A stretch of 64,000 nt of DNA from Culex pipiens pallens (Eukaryota; Arthropoda; Insecta; Diptera; Culicidae): positions 133,746,455 through 133,810,454 of the forward strand of contig NC_068937.1 of NCBI RefSeq assembly GCF_016801865.2, written 5' to 3'. A program made the translations under genes and the position numbers. Below, one piece after another: positions 49,701 to 59,559 of the stretch; position 1 is the stretch's first letter, and each line of letters opens with the position of its first letter. Below the pieces are notes generated by a model. It worked only from the letters and a program-made list of their open reading frames with translations. It had not been told where the DNA came from and searched no databases.

Positions 49701-52700
49701 AGTTGGAAAGGGTATTGAATTCTCTCCGGAGAAGACGGAACTGGTCGTTTTTACGGGGAAGCATGAACCGCCGCAGCTCAATCTTTCTCTCTCGGGAAAG
49801 ACTATCGAGCAGTCGGACCACTTCATGTACATGGGAACCATCTTTGATCAGAAGGGAACATGGGGGAAGCACATTAACTACCTGAAGCAAAAGTGCCTGC
49901 AAAGAACTAATTTTCTGCGCAGCGTCTCTGGCAACCGGTGGGGTGCTCATCCTTCTGACCTGCTTCGACTGTACAAGACAACGATACTCTCGGTGCTGGA
50001 ATATGGCAGTTTCTGCTTCCAGTCAGCTGCGAAATCACGCTTGTTGGTTCTCCAGCGGATACAGTACCGAAGTCTTCGCATTGTCTTGGGATGCATGCAC
50101 TCAACTCACAACATGACCCTCGAGGTCTTGGCGGGAGTGTTGCCTCTGCGAACTCGTTACTACGAACTGTCTTACCGGTTCCTGATCCGGTGTGATTACA
50201 GGAATAAACTGGTAATTGACAACTTTGAAACGTTGCTGAACCTTCACGTTGAGTCTCGGCGCATGCTTCTATATTATGACTTTATGTCATCGTGGGAGTG
50301 GAGCCCGAGCACAACGGTACAGCGCACGCCTCCGTTAACCAGCAGCACCCTGATTGGCTTCGACACGTCCATGAAAGCCGATACTCGCGGTATCCCAAAC
50401 CATCTTCTGCGGGGAGTTGTACCGTCGATCTTCGCATCAAAGTACAACCATGTTCCTCCAAACAACAGATTCTTCACCGATGGCTCCAAGCTCGACGGCT
50501 GTACGGGCTTCGGTGTTTATCATGAATCTTATCAGCTGTTCTTTAAGCTGAAGGACCCGAGTTCGGTTTATGTCGCAGAGTTAGCCGCGGTTTACTGCGC
50601 ACTGCGAATCATCGAGACCATGCCACCTGACCACTACTTCATCTTCACCGATAGCTTTAGCTCTGTTGAGGCTATCCGGACTCTGAAGCCGACCAGGGAG
50701 TCTACGTTTTTCCTCACGGAAATACGCAAGACTTTAAACAACCTGGCGGCTCAGTCCTTCAGCATCACGGTGGTATGGGTCCGCGCTCATTGCTCGATTC
50801 CGGGTAATGAGAAAGCGGACTTGCTCGCCAAGAAGGGTGCTGAGAGTGGAAACATTTTTGAAAGGCCAATTAGCCTACAAGAATGCTACGGTTTTCCGAG
50901 GCAGCGTGCGCTTCTGGATTGGCAAAATCAATGGGACGACGACACCAAAGGACGTTGGATGTATTCCATACGACCTAAGGTGCAAAGAAAAGCCTGGTTC
51001 AAGGGAATGGACTTGACGCGTGGATTCATCAGAACGATGTCCCGCCTTATGTCGAACCATTACTCGTCCAAGGCTCATCTTTACCGTATCAACATGAGTG
51101 ATACAAACTTATGCGACTGTGGGCAGGGTTATCAGGACATCGACCATCTCGTATGGGCGTGTCCAGATCACCAGGCTCACAGAATTAAGTTGAAAGATAC
51201 CCTCAGGGCCCGAGGAAGACCACCAGAAATCCCGATGCGAGACGCGCTATCTCAGCTAGACCTTGATGTTCTCTATCCTATCTATCAGTTCCTCTCAGAT
51301 TCCAAAATATCTATTTAGTTTTCTTCCAGTTAGTTTCTCTTCAGTTAGTTTTCCTCTATTTAGTATAACTCGCCTTCACACAAAGCCGTCGTTTCTGGTT
51401 TGCACCGGAAGCAAAGCAAGATCGCCCCAGCAGCTGGACACCGAGTTGCGGCTGAGGACAAAACGCAAAGGCCAGAAGAGCCAACCAAGACCCCTACACA
51501 ATCCCCCTTCCCTTCCCACGCCTTGTCTTTAACATCAATCCCTTCCCTACTAACCCCGAGTAGGCCGCGGGTAATCGGCTCCCCTCCCACTAACATTTAC
51601 ACACAAGATCCTCTGTAATTATTAAGTTTTTTGTAATTACAAAAGCCGACTCGGTCCTAACCAGGTCCCAGTACCGAAAAGGACCTAATAAAAATAATTT
51701 TATGAGAAAAAAAAAAAAAAATAACCAGGTTAAGACAAATGTACCAAGTGTGTCTATACTGCAGGACAATTGTCCTTTTTTGTCTGAGACCAATACCCGT
51801 TAGCTGACATGGCCAATTAAAGTTTGTATCAGACTTGGATTTTGCTGACTTGTGGACTTCCTTATATTGTAATTATGTCCCCCTCGCGGGGGTGCCAAAA
51901 ATTGCCATAGCGGACGGTATTTCACGTCCTCAAGGCGGGGTATTGGTATTAGTTTTCAACTAGCAATAATCGCACCTCGGATGTACCTCATTGGTTACGA
52001 TATCGCCACTGCGCAAAGCTAACGAGTCTACGGTCGACCGGCAGCAGTACTCCGCGCCAGGACGTTCTCCGTTAGCAATACACAGCCGGCGAAGTGGAGG
52101 GGGCAAAAAAGGCAGAAAATATCAGCTGCAGACGACGGTCGCTGGGTAACCACCGCGTAGCAGGCCACATCTTTTTCTTTTCGGCAGTCAACGCGTGCCG
52201 AATGGACGAAAAAGCTACCCTCTTTTCGTCGGCGACGCCAGGCTTACCTTTGGCATCGCCAGAAAAGTACGGGTTTCGTCAATAATACTGGAAGCTGTTT
52301 TAGACAGAAGCAAGGTAGTATATATTAATAAATAAGATCAAAAATGTGCTGTCCTAGGGTATTAAACTCGATACAATTTAACTTAGTGCAACAAGTACAC
52401 TCAAGCAGAACTATGGATGAAGAAGGAGATCTGAATTAGATTTTACACCGACTCAACTGTGCACTGTTTACATGGACAGTGCACACCAACTGTCAAAGGA
52501 CGTCACGGTGTAAAACCTAATAGCTTACTTTGTAAAACAAGCCGCGTTGAGCACAAAGCATAAATATCTGTCATCTGTCAATATTGTCACCTCTGTCAGG
52601 TCTGAATCAATCAGAATCTCCTGATATTCCATAAGGATATAGACTATTGCGTATCTTACAACAAATAGCTCTATTGGACTAAATTGATCAATGTAAGAAC

Positions 52701-53683
52701 AACGCTAGAGTTCATAATTTTATAAACTATACAGCTGAATAGACTGTAAAATTTACATTGATTAAACAAAGAAATATCTCCACACTGCTAGGTAGCCTAG
52801 GGGTTAATCACTTCGAGTATACTGCATACGCGTATCATACGCACATAATATTCTCATTGTCTGCATACCGTATTGACGATATAGACCCCATATTCGTCAT
52901 ATTTGAGGTCATATGTACCCAAATATCAGCGTGAATATCATACGCGCGCAATACTCGCGCAGTATTCCTTGGCTGCATACCGTATCGACTCCAATATTGG
53001 CTTCATATTGGTGCAATATCAGAAGTGAATTGCCCTTTGTAGGTAGCTGTGCAAATTTCTTTTCCCCGTTTCACACGCACCGCCAAATTCTCAGAGCTTT
53101 GTTTATCCTCCTCATGGAGATTGCCAGTCGGCCTGCCCTCCTTCTACGATTTGCCGGTAATGCCTTCTCACTCTAACTAAGTAACTACTGTATAATGTAG
53201 CATGGAGACATCCCTTAGATCTAGTTGGATTTTTTTTGAAATCAGAGGGCTAAAAACCCACTTTTTACGAAACAGTACAAATGTTTTAGAACTTACCGTG
53301 CTCAAGTCGGTGTCCGGATTGTACGGAATGGAGACGGCTCGCGGTTTCAGCCAGGTAAACGGATTCCAGAACGGTGTACTCTCGGTGGTCGTGGTCGTGG
53401 TAGTCGTCACCGTCGGCGTAGACGGACCAAAACCGGTCGCCGAAGCAGACGTCGTCTGGTCTCGCAGAATCGAACTGGTTGCCGCCTCGGCCTGTTGTGC
53501 TCCCAGGTCCAGGTAGTTCTGGGCCGTCGCCGCCGTCGAGATCAGCTGGCTGATGATGTTATCGAAGATGCTGTTACTTTCGCCGGCAGCCGGCGAGGTT
53601 GCTGCGATCGCGTGCGTTTCAGCAGCCAAAAGCAGAAGGGAAAAGGCCGAAAGTAGGCCGAACGATGACGTACCCAAGGTCAT
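37792..53683 (-). CDS. Acid lipase of the lysosomal/gastric lipase family
   Basis: A secreted or lysosomal alpha/beta-hydrolase cleaving triglycerides or sterol esters. Exon 1 is 53683-53297 (129 codons): a signal peptide (about 1-23), a Thr-rich linker, and an end in DTDLST before donor GTAAGT. Exon 2, 39297-38716 (194 codons), begins PEIAVRHGYG and carries the oxyanion-loop LQHGLL and nucleophile motif GHSMG (S273). The last exon, 38337-37792 (181 codons), supplies D447 (ASNDWL) and H479 (FNHVDFLWG). Joining 1-2-4 gives 504 residues with an unbroken family alignment. I start at ATG 53683 (context AACCATGACC) because the signal peptide follows it. An in-frame ATG at 53788 would put basic residues ahead of the signal. 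Intron 1 is about 14 kb and packed with transposable elements. Assigning exon 1 to this gene rests on phase and the restored STPE motif. Confidence 0.85.
38540..38638 (-). CDS. Possible 33-codon cassette exon of the lipase
   Basis: A 99-nt open block between lipase exons 2 and 4 with an AG acceptor (CACTAG) and a GTGAGT donor. It is phase 0 on both sides, so inclusion would keep the frame. It encodes FPKLPIDRVDNLHVPNWDNL and 13 more residues. Direct joining of exons 2 and 4 already gives the normal family alignment (SHDIE-MILKFFGGNEF). The block is therefore either an optional insertion near the lid region or a chance open frame. Confidence 0.35.
39298..43290. other. Lipase intron 1, left part: repeats, no gene seen
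   Basis: AT-rich sequence with GC-richer blocks at 40100-40450 and 41210-41400 that look like decayed repeats but that I cannot classify. 41777-42325 is a shortened copy of the 8102-9242 element family. No supported coding sequence. Confidence 0.5.
42828..42945. repeat. Palindromic MITE-like repeat, copy 2
   Basis: Inverted arms around TTTTTGCTTTTTGGGTG, with AGGTCCAATAAACCAAATTT at the outer left. It is the same family as 2180-2290. Confidence 0.6.
43291..45881. mobile_element. 2.6-kb DNA element with about 500-bp terminal inverted repeats
   Basis: The left end CGGGTCATTCCATCTGAAG is matched at the right end by its imperfect complement, and the inverted similarity continues inward for roughly 530 bp (to about 43825 and from about 45315). 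TA flanks both ends (43289-43290 and 45882-45883). The interior contains a nested element (44323-44958). No transposase was seen. The very long arms resemble foldback or long-TIR MITE families. Confidence 0.75.
44323..44958. mobile_element. Nested element built of TTTCAGTAAA / TTTACTGAAA motifs
   Basis: A 636-bp insert with termini TACACACCAAATTTT and TACACAGCAAATTTT (inverted). The interior carries more than a dozen occurrences, in both orientations, of ACTGAA/TTCAGT core motifs, including a palindromic TTTACTGAAATTTCAGTAAA, together with several TTTGACAGAT phrases. No coding sequence. Confidence 0.65.
45884..47490. other. Lipase intron 1, middle part: no gene seen
   Basis: A GC-richer block at about 45890-46160 has an 87-codon minus-strand open frame without recognisable family features. 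The rest is AT-rich. I could not assign either to a known repeat or gene. Confidence 0.4.
47491..48747 (+). repeat. Left copy of about 1.2-kb direct repeat flanking the LINE
   Basis: Matches 51721-53138. A stretch of about 220 bp beginning TAATTATGTCCCCCTCGCGG (about 47830-48050) is nearly identical in the two copies; the remainder is about 90 percent similar by eye with indels. This copy contains a MITE (47617-47768) that the other lacks. It ends where the retrotransposon sequence begins. Confidence 0.75.
47617..47768. mobile_element. Small MITE with AGTCACGA termini
   Basis: The ends (CACCTAGTCACGACGTTCTAGCAG and its imperfect complement CTGCTAGAATATTTCGTGACTGG) are inverted. Repeated TTCTAGCAGGATTCT units lie between them. 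It is absent from the corresponding place in the right direct repeat (about 51850). Confidence 0.6.
48748..51720 (+). mobile_element. 5'-truncated non-LTR retrotransposon (RT plus RNase H)
   Basis: A LINE-type element with a long open frame, a 3' UTR ending GGACCTAATAAAAATAATTT and an A tail to 51720. The 5' part (ORF1 and endonuclease) is missing. Two shorter tails of the same family lie at 24952-25208 and 26782-26857. It is inserted in lipase intron 1 in the direction opposite to the gene. Confidence 0.9.
48763..51318 (+). CDS. LINE ORF2 fragment: reverse transcriptase and RNase H
   Basis: A partial pol protein, open without stops from 48652 (the first about 95 bases lie in the flanking repeat) to 51318; the first ATG inside the element is 48763. 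The reverse transcriptase domain shows the NNTAPGPDKI, SYRPISLL, FLDIKGAFD and QYADDAVVS motifs (catalytic Asp pair at 49612-49617). RNase H follows with FTDGSKLDG, AELAAVYCAL and FTDSFSS, then a C-terminal Cys/His motif (CDCGQGYQDIDHLVWACP). RT, RNase H and a terminal Cys-His motif fit the I/LOA/R1-like group; I cannot fix the clade. The apurinic endonuclease and ORF1 are absent. Confidence 0.9.
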   Translation: MRRGSVPNESVEKSDKWILDFAKKVCPDSVPTQPSFDVVDGSDSNPPFSMVELSIALLTGNNTAPGPDKIKFSLLKNLPDVAKQRLLNLFNTLVEQNIIPHEWRQVRVVAIQKPGKPASDHNSYRPISLLSCLRKLLEKMILDRLEPWMEREHLLSDTQYGFRRGKGTSDCLALLATGIDIARGKKQQMASVFLDIKGAFDSVSIDVLGVKLRRSGLNPTMCNFLINLLSEKHMHFVQGDLAITRISYMGLAQGSRLSPSMYNFYVSDIDDCLTGDCTLIQYADDAVVSIAAKKEVDLLEPLQDTLNNLAHWAVGKGIEFSPEKTELVVFTGKHEPPQLNLSLSGKTIEQSDHFMYMGTIFDQKGTWGKHINYLKQKCLQRTNFLRSVSGNRWGAHPSDLLRLYKTTILSVLEYGSFCFQSAAKSRLLVLQRIQYRSLRIVLGCMHSTHNMTLEVLAGVLPLRTRYYELSYRFLIRCDYRNKLVIDNFETLLNLHVESRRMLLYYDFMSSWEWSPSTTVQRTPPLTSSTLIGFDTSMKADTRGIPNHLLRGVVPSIFASKYNHVPPNNRFFTDGSKLDGCTGFGVYHESYQLFFKLKDPSSVYVAELAAVYCALRIIETMPPDHYFIFTDSFSSVEAIRTLKPTRESTFFLTEIRKTLNNLAAQSFSITVVWVRAHCSIPGNEKADLLAKKGAESGNIFERPISLQECYGFPRQRALLDWQNQWDDDTKGRWMYSIRPKVQRKAWFKGMDLTRGFIRTMSRLMSNHYSSKAHLYRINMSDTNLCDCGQGYQDIDHLVWACPDHQAHRIKLKDTLRARGRPPEIPMRDALSQLDLDVLYPIYQFLSDSKISI
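51721..53138 (+). repeat. Right copy of about 1.2-kb direct repeat flanking the LINE
   Basis: Begins on the base after the A tail (ATAACCAGGTTAAGACAAAT) and follows the left copy to GTCGGCCTGCCC. It carries an insertion of about 45 bp near 52120-52165 and a 243-bp hAT-type MITE at 52797-53039 that the left copy lacks. Confidence 0.75.
52797..53039. mobile_element. 243-bp hAT-type MITE
   Basis: Exact 8-bp duplications TAGGTAGC lie at 52789-52796 and 53040-53047. The left copy of the direct repeat has a single uninterrupted TAGGTAGC at the same place, so the empty site is visible. Termini are imperfect inverted repeats (CTAGGGGTTAATCACTTC and CAAAGGGCAATTCACTTC). The interior has several ATACG/CGTAT motifs. 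Confidence 0.85.
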
Positions 53684-55391
53684 GGTTACTGGACGGGGCG
53701 CGCACACCGGCCGCGCCAAGACTTGTTTTCGTTGGGTCTCTTTCACTCGCCTTTTTTTTTTTGCTGTGGCGTTGGCGCGAAGTTTCAAGTGGTTTACCAG
53801 TCACTTTTCTGTTATGGTAAAGAAAGAAGCATCAGTTTCGTGTTTCCGTAAATAACGGGATCAACCGGCAAATTGTCAATCTGGGCTAGGGGGTCATTGT
53901 TCTTTTTGAGACGTTTTTTTTTCAATGAACGTCAAAGTAGGCGACAGGCAATCATGCAACGGTCAATAGGACATTCATGAGTCAGTTGTTTACAGCTATT
54001 CAATTGTGAAATGTGATAAAGGCTTTCTCAAAGCCGGAAGCATTCGTGCTATTCGTTATCAATTCGTGTTAACGTCATTCGTCATTATGGTAATCCAACC
54101 AGACACATCACAACTAGATTTGTGATTATTTTGAGCTCACTCTTTGACCTCAGAAAACGACGATACACTACAAAGAGACAATTATGATGACTAATGACGT
54201 TTTCTCACGTTTCACTCTAGTGTCTGCAGCTCGAGCTTTGCCCTTTTGCCATGTAAAGAACGTCACAGGAATTTAGGTTACTCTCCGAAGCGCGCTTTCA
54301 ACTTTCTACGCGCAAAATAAAACCTAACTTAATGCACCACAAACCGGGCACAGAGATCAAAATGTCACTCCAGCTGTCATAATCAACAGCAAAAGTGTCA
54401 TTTGAACCTGCAAAAGTGCGCCTTTTCACGAAAAAACCTTGACGATCTAACTTTTTCCCTCGTCCAGATGGTGCACACTTTTGGGAAGTTATTCCCGGGG
54501 CAACAGGTAGGCGGCCTGCAACTCCCAAAATTAGCAAATTATCCCAAACACACTCCCACTGCCCGCACGAGATCGGAACTGGGGGCACGCGATTTTTGCA
54601 CAAACTTGTCCTTTGGTATACAGACACCACTGTAACTGAAATCGTGACTGAACGCGTCCGGAGCGGACCGACAACTGAATGGATTCAGTGGAGAAATGTC
54701 CCGTTTATTTACCCACACGACGCTCCGGGAGAAAGAGAGCGACGGCGCCAGAGAGAGTGAGACTTGCACCACGAGACATCTCTGGATTGTTTTCTTTCGT
54801 TGGGAGGTCTGAACTCGTTAGTGGGTGTGGGTGGGTTTTGGCGTTCAGCAGGGGCAAAAATGTGCAATATGAGAGAATTTATGTATTGTTTCATTGGAAA
54901 CCTGGATCGAAAACGGTTTAGTTTCTAAATGGCTCTTGCTTTTTTTTTATTTACACCAAATAAGTCCTAATGCCAGATTAAATCAATGGAACATAAGGCT
55001 TTGGTTTGGTCTGTGAAGAAAACCTTATTCTTTACTTTTTACACCGCTATTTAGCAGTCGTCTTTTTCTTAACTATACTAACAGAAGCAGTAAATCTAGA
55101 GTTGTTTAAAAAGTCTTATACAATGAGATATACAATGTTCTTCTTTCTTCAAAACCAGTTGAACTCTTTTTCCATGCATTCTGTTGAACGCCATGCACCA
55201 ATGGTTTAGATTTTTTCGAGTTTCCTTCAAATCTAGCAAAACAGTTTAAATGGGTTAATGACAGTTTGTAAACAAAGAGTGTGTATCCTGCTCACGTCAT
55301 GAGCGGGGGAAAACTCCACATTTCTTCCTCCCTTGTAGGCTCAGAACTGTATTGTTGTTTGAATATTCATGCTCAAACTCAATCCATTTCA
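53684..55391. other. Upstream region of the lipase, no further gene seen
   Basis: 53684-54700 is the likely 5' untranslated and promoter region of the lipase on the minus strand. Several TCAGT initiator-like motifs occur at 54610-54680 (minus), but no start can be fixed. Short open frames on both strands lack support. 54900-55390 is AT-rich. Confidence 0.5.
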
Positions 55392-55503
55392 TTAAATCAT
55401 CGGTACGGTTAACTTCACGCTGTTGGCCTGGCCGTTTAGAACATAACGGTGTTGGGACGTAATCGGCCCATCATTCTCCAGCAGGACACTTCCTAAAGGA
55501 TGC
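55392..55503 (-). CDS. Possible alternative terminal exon (36 codons)
   Basis: A minus-strand block with an acceptor (CCCGATTGCAG) followed by one base and 36 open codons ending in VKLTVPMI and TAA. The other two frames hit stops early. It needs two leftover bases from an upstream exon, which is exactly what myosin exon G (ending GA at 59881) supplies. It could be an alternative last exon of the myosin gene or the end of another gene. I do not recognise the peptide. Confidence 0.4.
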
Positions 55504-55512
55504 CTGCAATCG

Positions 55513-55639
55513 GGAAATTAAAAGTGAGAGTGTGTGCAACATGGAGCTAAACTTACTGTCAAGTTGCTGTGAAGATTACCATGGAACTTTGAAAAGTTTA
55601 ACCCCATGTTGCACGCACACACTCTCACTTTTAATTTCT
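55513..55639. repeat. Hairpin-forming inverted repeat
   Basis: AAATTAAAAGTGAGAGTGTG and the following CAACATGG-GCTAAACT are mirrored by their complement about 40 bp later (arms about 40 bp, few mismatches). It lies directly upstream (minus direction) of the acceptor at 55504. It is probably a short MITE; a structured RNA is possible. Confidence 0.6.
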
Positions 55640-55880
55640 CGATAAGTTAGAATATGAAAAGCGTCATTTGAAGAAATGAGAGAAAATCGTAACGTAAGAC
55701 ACTAAAAATAATGGTAACAATTATCAGGAAGTGATGACAGATTTTGTGTCAGGTTCACATTTTTTATGTAACATAACTGATAATAGAGGAAACCTACCGA
55801 AATTTCAATATTTTACGGTCATCTTAACATATCTGTGAGTAATGAATTAAGTTCATTTTTTTTACAATTAGTTAAGGGAC

Positions 55881-56043
55881 CGGGATGTGCGCGTACGCAC
55901 GTCCCGGCTACCAAAAATTACACATACGAGTTATCCACATGAGGGATAATCGCAGGGGTCAGCCTAACCGAAGTGCAATGGAAAGGCCTCGCCCTGGGGG
56001 AACCGCCTTTGTGATCACGGTAACCCCTATGCCAGGTAAGTAT
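55881..56043 (-). ncRNA. U1: U1 snRNA (second copy)
   Basis: A minus-strand gene of 163 nt with the 5' end ATACTTACCTGG, the Sm site AATTTTTGG and the same terminal hairpin as the copy at 24509-24671. It differs at three positions: one in the stem-loop II region and two just before the Sm site (ATGTGT instead of ATGCGC). The proximal upstream block (56044-56127) is conserved. An intact sequence and promoter suggest a functional gene. Confidence 0.95.
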
Positions 56044-56127
56044 GCTTTGGCAGTGCTCGCAGCAGCCTTTTGTCCGTCGCCAATCAGGGTGCGCTAGCGA
56101 TTGCCGGCCGGCATCTCTACAGCGTAA
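56044..56127 (-). promoter_or_regulatory. Conserved U1 proximal promoter, second copy
   Basis: Nearly identical to 24425-24508, including CCGGCCGGCAATCGCTAGCG. It covers the expected proximal sequence element position. Similarity fades further upstream except for GTCGGTAAAGTAG at 56356-56368. Confidence 0.7.
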
Positions 56128-56842
56128 GCAGGCAAAAACGAACGTCGACGATGCTGATTTCGTTGCCATGGGAGATGCATAGCTTGAAAAGGTAAACAGA
56201 GAGTTGGGGGAAAACACTGAGAGAGGTTGAGAGCGCCGGCGTCGAAACTCGAAGGGGCGAAAACTCCGCGCTACTGCATTACCGACTATGCTGAAAGCAT
56301 TTTGAAATGACAGTTGCTGACGGTGTCGCAATAGAGGGGTTTATAAATAAACCGTCTACTTTACCGACATCTGTAGAAAATTGATTGATTGTACACATCA
56401 GTAGTGCACAAGAACGATCATGGTTCAATTGTGGTAGTATTATTATAAAAAGCGTTTTTCTCAATATTTTCTATTTCTACTATTAATAGAACTTTTTGAC
56501 TTCTCCCCCGATTATTATGGAGGGAGACCAATGTCTTGTGTCTAATATCTTGATATACTCATCGATAGAGGATATCGTAAACTATAATTGACTTTAGTTG
56601 AGAGATCAATTACTGTGTTTTCTTTTTAAGTTCTATTTCTATTATTTTTGATTAGAAATTTTTGAGAGAGTGTCCAGAGGCGATACTCTCATAATTCAGG
56701 AATAATTATGAAATCTTCCAATATCTAGTAGACCACTACGATGTTGCCTTTTGCTCTTAGTTCATCCTTGAGTTCATCACGTCCGTGCTCGCGGCTTCGG
56801 CTACGATGACTGCAGGTGACATTTCCCAAATGCAGGTATTTC

Positions 56843-57071
56843 TTACACTAGGCCACCCTGGGTTGTTTGTTCCGGTAGGCCTCCCACCGGATGATAGTGC
56901 TTGTCACAACTTTTGTGCTTTTCCTTCCGTTTGATGACATGTGGCTCCAGTGCGTCCAGCTCGAGATCCCTCTTCAGCAGATACTTGTTGTTGTTGAGCC
57001 GATTCTGCTCCACCTTTCCTTCTCCGTCGACAGCTCCAGAGACCGCACCCAGCAACTTCCGCTTCTGATTT
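56843..57071 (-). CDS. Possible alternative terminal exon (75 codons)
   Basis: An open minus-strand block preceded by a pyrimidine-rich acceptor (TTTCATCCCATCCCTAG). It starts with one base completing a codon, then NQKRKLLGAVSG, a charged segment LLKRDLELDALEPHVIKRKE, and the C-terminus TTQGGLV with TAA. Codon use (many GAG, CTG, AAG) looks protein-coding against AT-rich surroundings. The phase matches the end of myosin exon G. It may be an alternative myosin tail exon or the end of an unrelated gene. Confidence 0.45.
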
Positions 57072-59559
57072 CTAGGGATGGGATGAAATCATTCAGGGGA
57101 TTCTTCAAATGACAAACCCAACACAATTTAGTTGGTTCTTTCTAATGATTCGATTTATTACTCCGGTTGTTCAATGAATGAGATATGTATTTATAATTTA
57201 ATAGGATTTTCTTGGAGGCTACGTTGAATCTGATGTGTGTGTGTGGTGTGGTGTGTGTGAATCATTGTGAGTGTGAGGAGGTTCCTTCATCTATTGTTTT
57301 CAAATCGCTTGATAATGCTTGGTGAGTCCAATTTGCCCTCAATTTCATTCGTTTGGCACCTATGTTTAGTCATCTAAATTCGCTTAGTTTGGTTTTCCTT
57401 TCTTTTTATGATGTTTCACCCGGTTTGCTTTGTTTCAGTTTGATTTTTCGAATTGCTTCCAATTTTAAAATAAATGCAAACCAGGCTTGAGCCTTTGGGT
57501 GAAATATTTCCTTGGTTATGATTTTGAAACCTTTCACGTAAAATGAATGAATGAACTTGTGACGAACTTACGAGGGGTACGCCGATATTGCTGTCATGTA
57601 ATTTATAAATAAAACAAATTCAAATTAAATCAACAAACTTTAGCAACTTTTGTTGCTGTGAGTTTAAACAATTTTTCCAACATTTTTTTTTTAACAAGAC
57701 CAATTTAAATTATCGACAGGCCTACACAAACATTTGGCAACAACCGTAGAACCGTTTATTTTGTTTACTTCTACTTTGCTATTGGCATACACGTTTCGAC
57801 ACAAATTGGTTGCTTTATGTTAACTGTAACGTCGTTTTTTGTGTGATGTTTTAATTATATTAACCATTTTCTGTGTTTGTAAATTGGCTACATTTTCAAC
57901 TAGATATTCTCATAATTCCATATTACTGCTAACCGTTACAATTACTTGAGAAAAGATCGCATAGAAAAACCGTTCAACTGCTCAACAAATACAAAAAACT
58001 TGATCAGTACGAAACAGTTCCACGTAGAAAATAACTGAATGTGTACACATAAAAGGAAAACATTTGGCACATTTTTTTTTATCTCTGTAGTTCAAAAGTC
58101 ACCAAACAGCTTTTAAGAACCCACACGTGATTCGATTTTCCCCCTCATTATTAACCATTTGGCACACAAAATTGGCGGTTTTCAATTTAAACGGTAAAGG
58201 AAGAACCCGTGTCTCTCGTGTTTACGACCATCTAAACATTGCACACTTCGACGACTTGAGGTATTCTATTTGATTTCTATGAGCTCGCGCCGTTTTGCAC
58301 ATGGAAGAAAGAAAAAAAAGTGAAATTAAAATCACGTCACGAAAAACTCTTCCCCTTGCCGATAACAGTCCCCCCTCTGCGCTTATGATTAATTTTGTTT
58401 GTTTGCTTGCAGTAGTAATTGATTTAATTTTTGTTTGTTTGTTTTTGGTTTAGCCTGTTTTTAAAGTTGCTTCTTTTTTTTTCTTATACTTAGTGGTAAG
58501 TGTTTTTCTGTCGACTTTTGTTTATTTCTCTTGCTTTTTCTGTTCACTATAATATCTGTCACCGTAATAAGCGTCTTTGAGTTTTCTCTTTTTATCAGTG
58601 TTGCTCACAACTGCCATTATGTTTTGTTTGTTTAAAGTTATATTTTACTCTGATCTATGCTTTGTTTTAATAATGACTAATAATTGTTTTATTTTTGGCC
58701 TAGTTTTGTTGTGATTTTACCACCTCGATTCAAAATTGAGATGGGACCGAGCACAAATTAATTAGAATTTCGCTCTTTTTACGATACGATAGTGCTTTTT
58801 ATAATATAAGTGTTTTATTTAATGCGATTTAGTAAGACAAATTGAGCTACCTAAATTGTAATGGTTTTGTTATGGAATTTCTAAATTCAATGCGCTACAC
58901 ATTTTTTTCTAAATTTATTTGCTCTCTTTCTAAATATCATACATACGTGTTGTGTTATTTGACCGTTCTAGCTGTATTATATAATTTTACTCTCTATATA
59001 TCTGTTCCGGTTATAATAGTACATTTTAAAATGCCAAAGTCGATCAACACACGCTGGAAATGAGAGCACTTTTTCGTTACTCCTTTAAAAACTCTGTTAA
59101 TTTACGTGTGTTTTAAACTCTTGAACATCGTTTCGTGGTCTATATGAAAGTAGTTGATAAAATCAATATCAAAAATAAGTTCTAGGTTAAAATTTAGTAT
59201 TTGGCTCAAACGAGTTAATGTTTGCACGATGGCATCTCCGGTTTGAAAAAACGCACATTGCCAGTCGCGCTAACCTTGCTAGAGTTTAGTAAAATTTCTT
59301 TTTCGCGATAGATTTTTCTTCTAGAATAGACTCTATGATTGTATTCAATTTTTATACTTTATTTCAACTCATTAAACTGTTTCTCGCCGTCGACATCAAA
59401 TTCCAAGTAGTTTCGTATTTCCAATTGCTAATAGGTTGTCTTAATTGATTTTCCGCGAAGCATTTGGCCATTGCCAGGCCGTCGCTTCAAAGATGTCCTC
59501 GTTTTCTATCATCGTAGTTTTGTGTAGTGGTTTACTATTTGCCCAAACCTCCAAACAAG
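57072..59559. other. No gene seen; possible long 3' UTR or intron of the myosin
   Basis: AT-rich, T-run-rich plus strand with a GT dinucleotide tract at 57233-57262. No supported open frame. If the terminal exons at 56843 or 55392 are used this is intron; otherwise it may contain 3' UTR. Confidence 0.5.

Noticed and set aside
53684..53788. Upstream lipase start at 53788
   Set aside because: It would place about 35 basic residues before a clear signal peptide; the ATG at 53683 has the better context.
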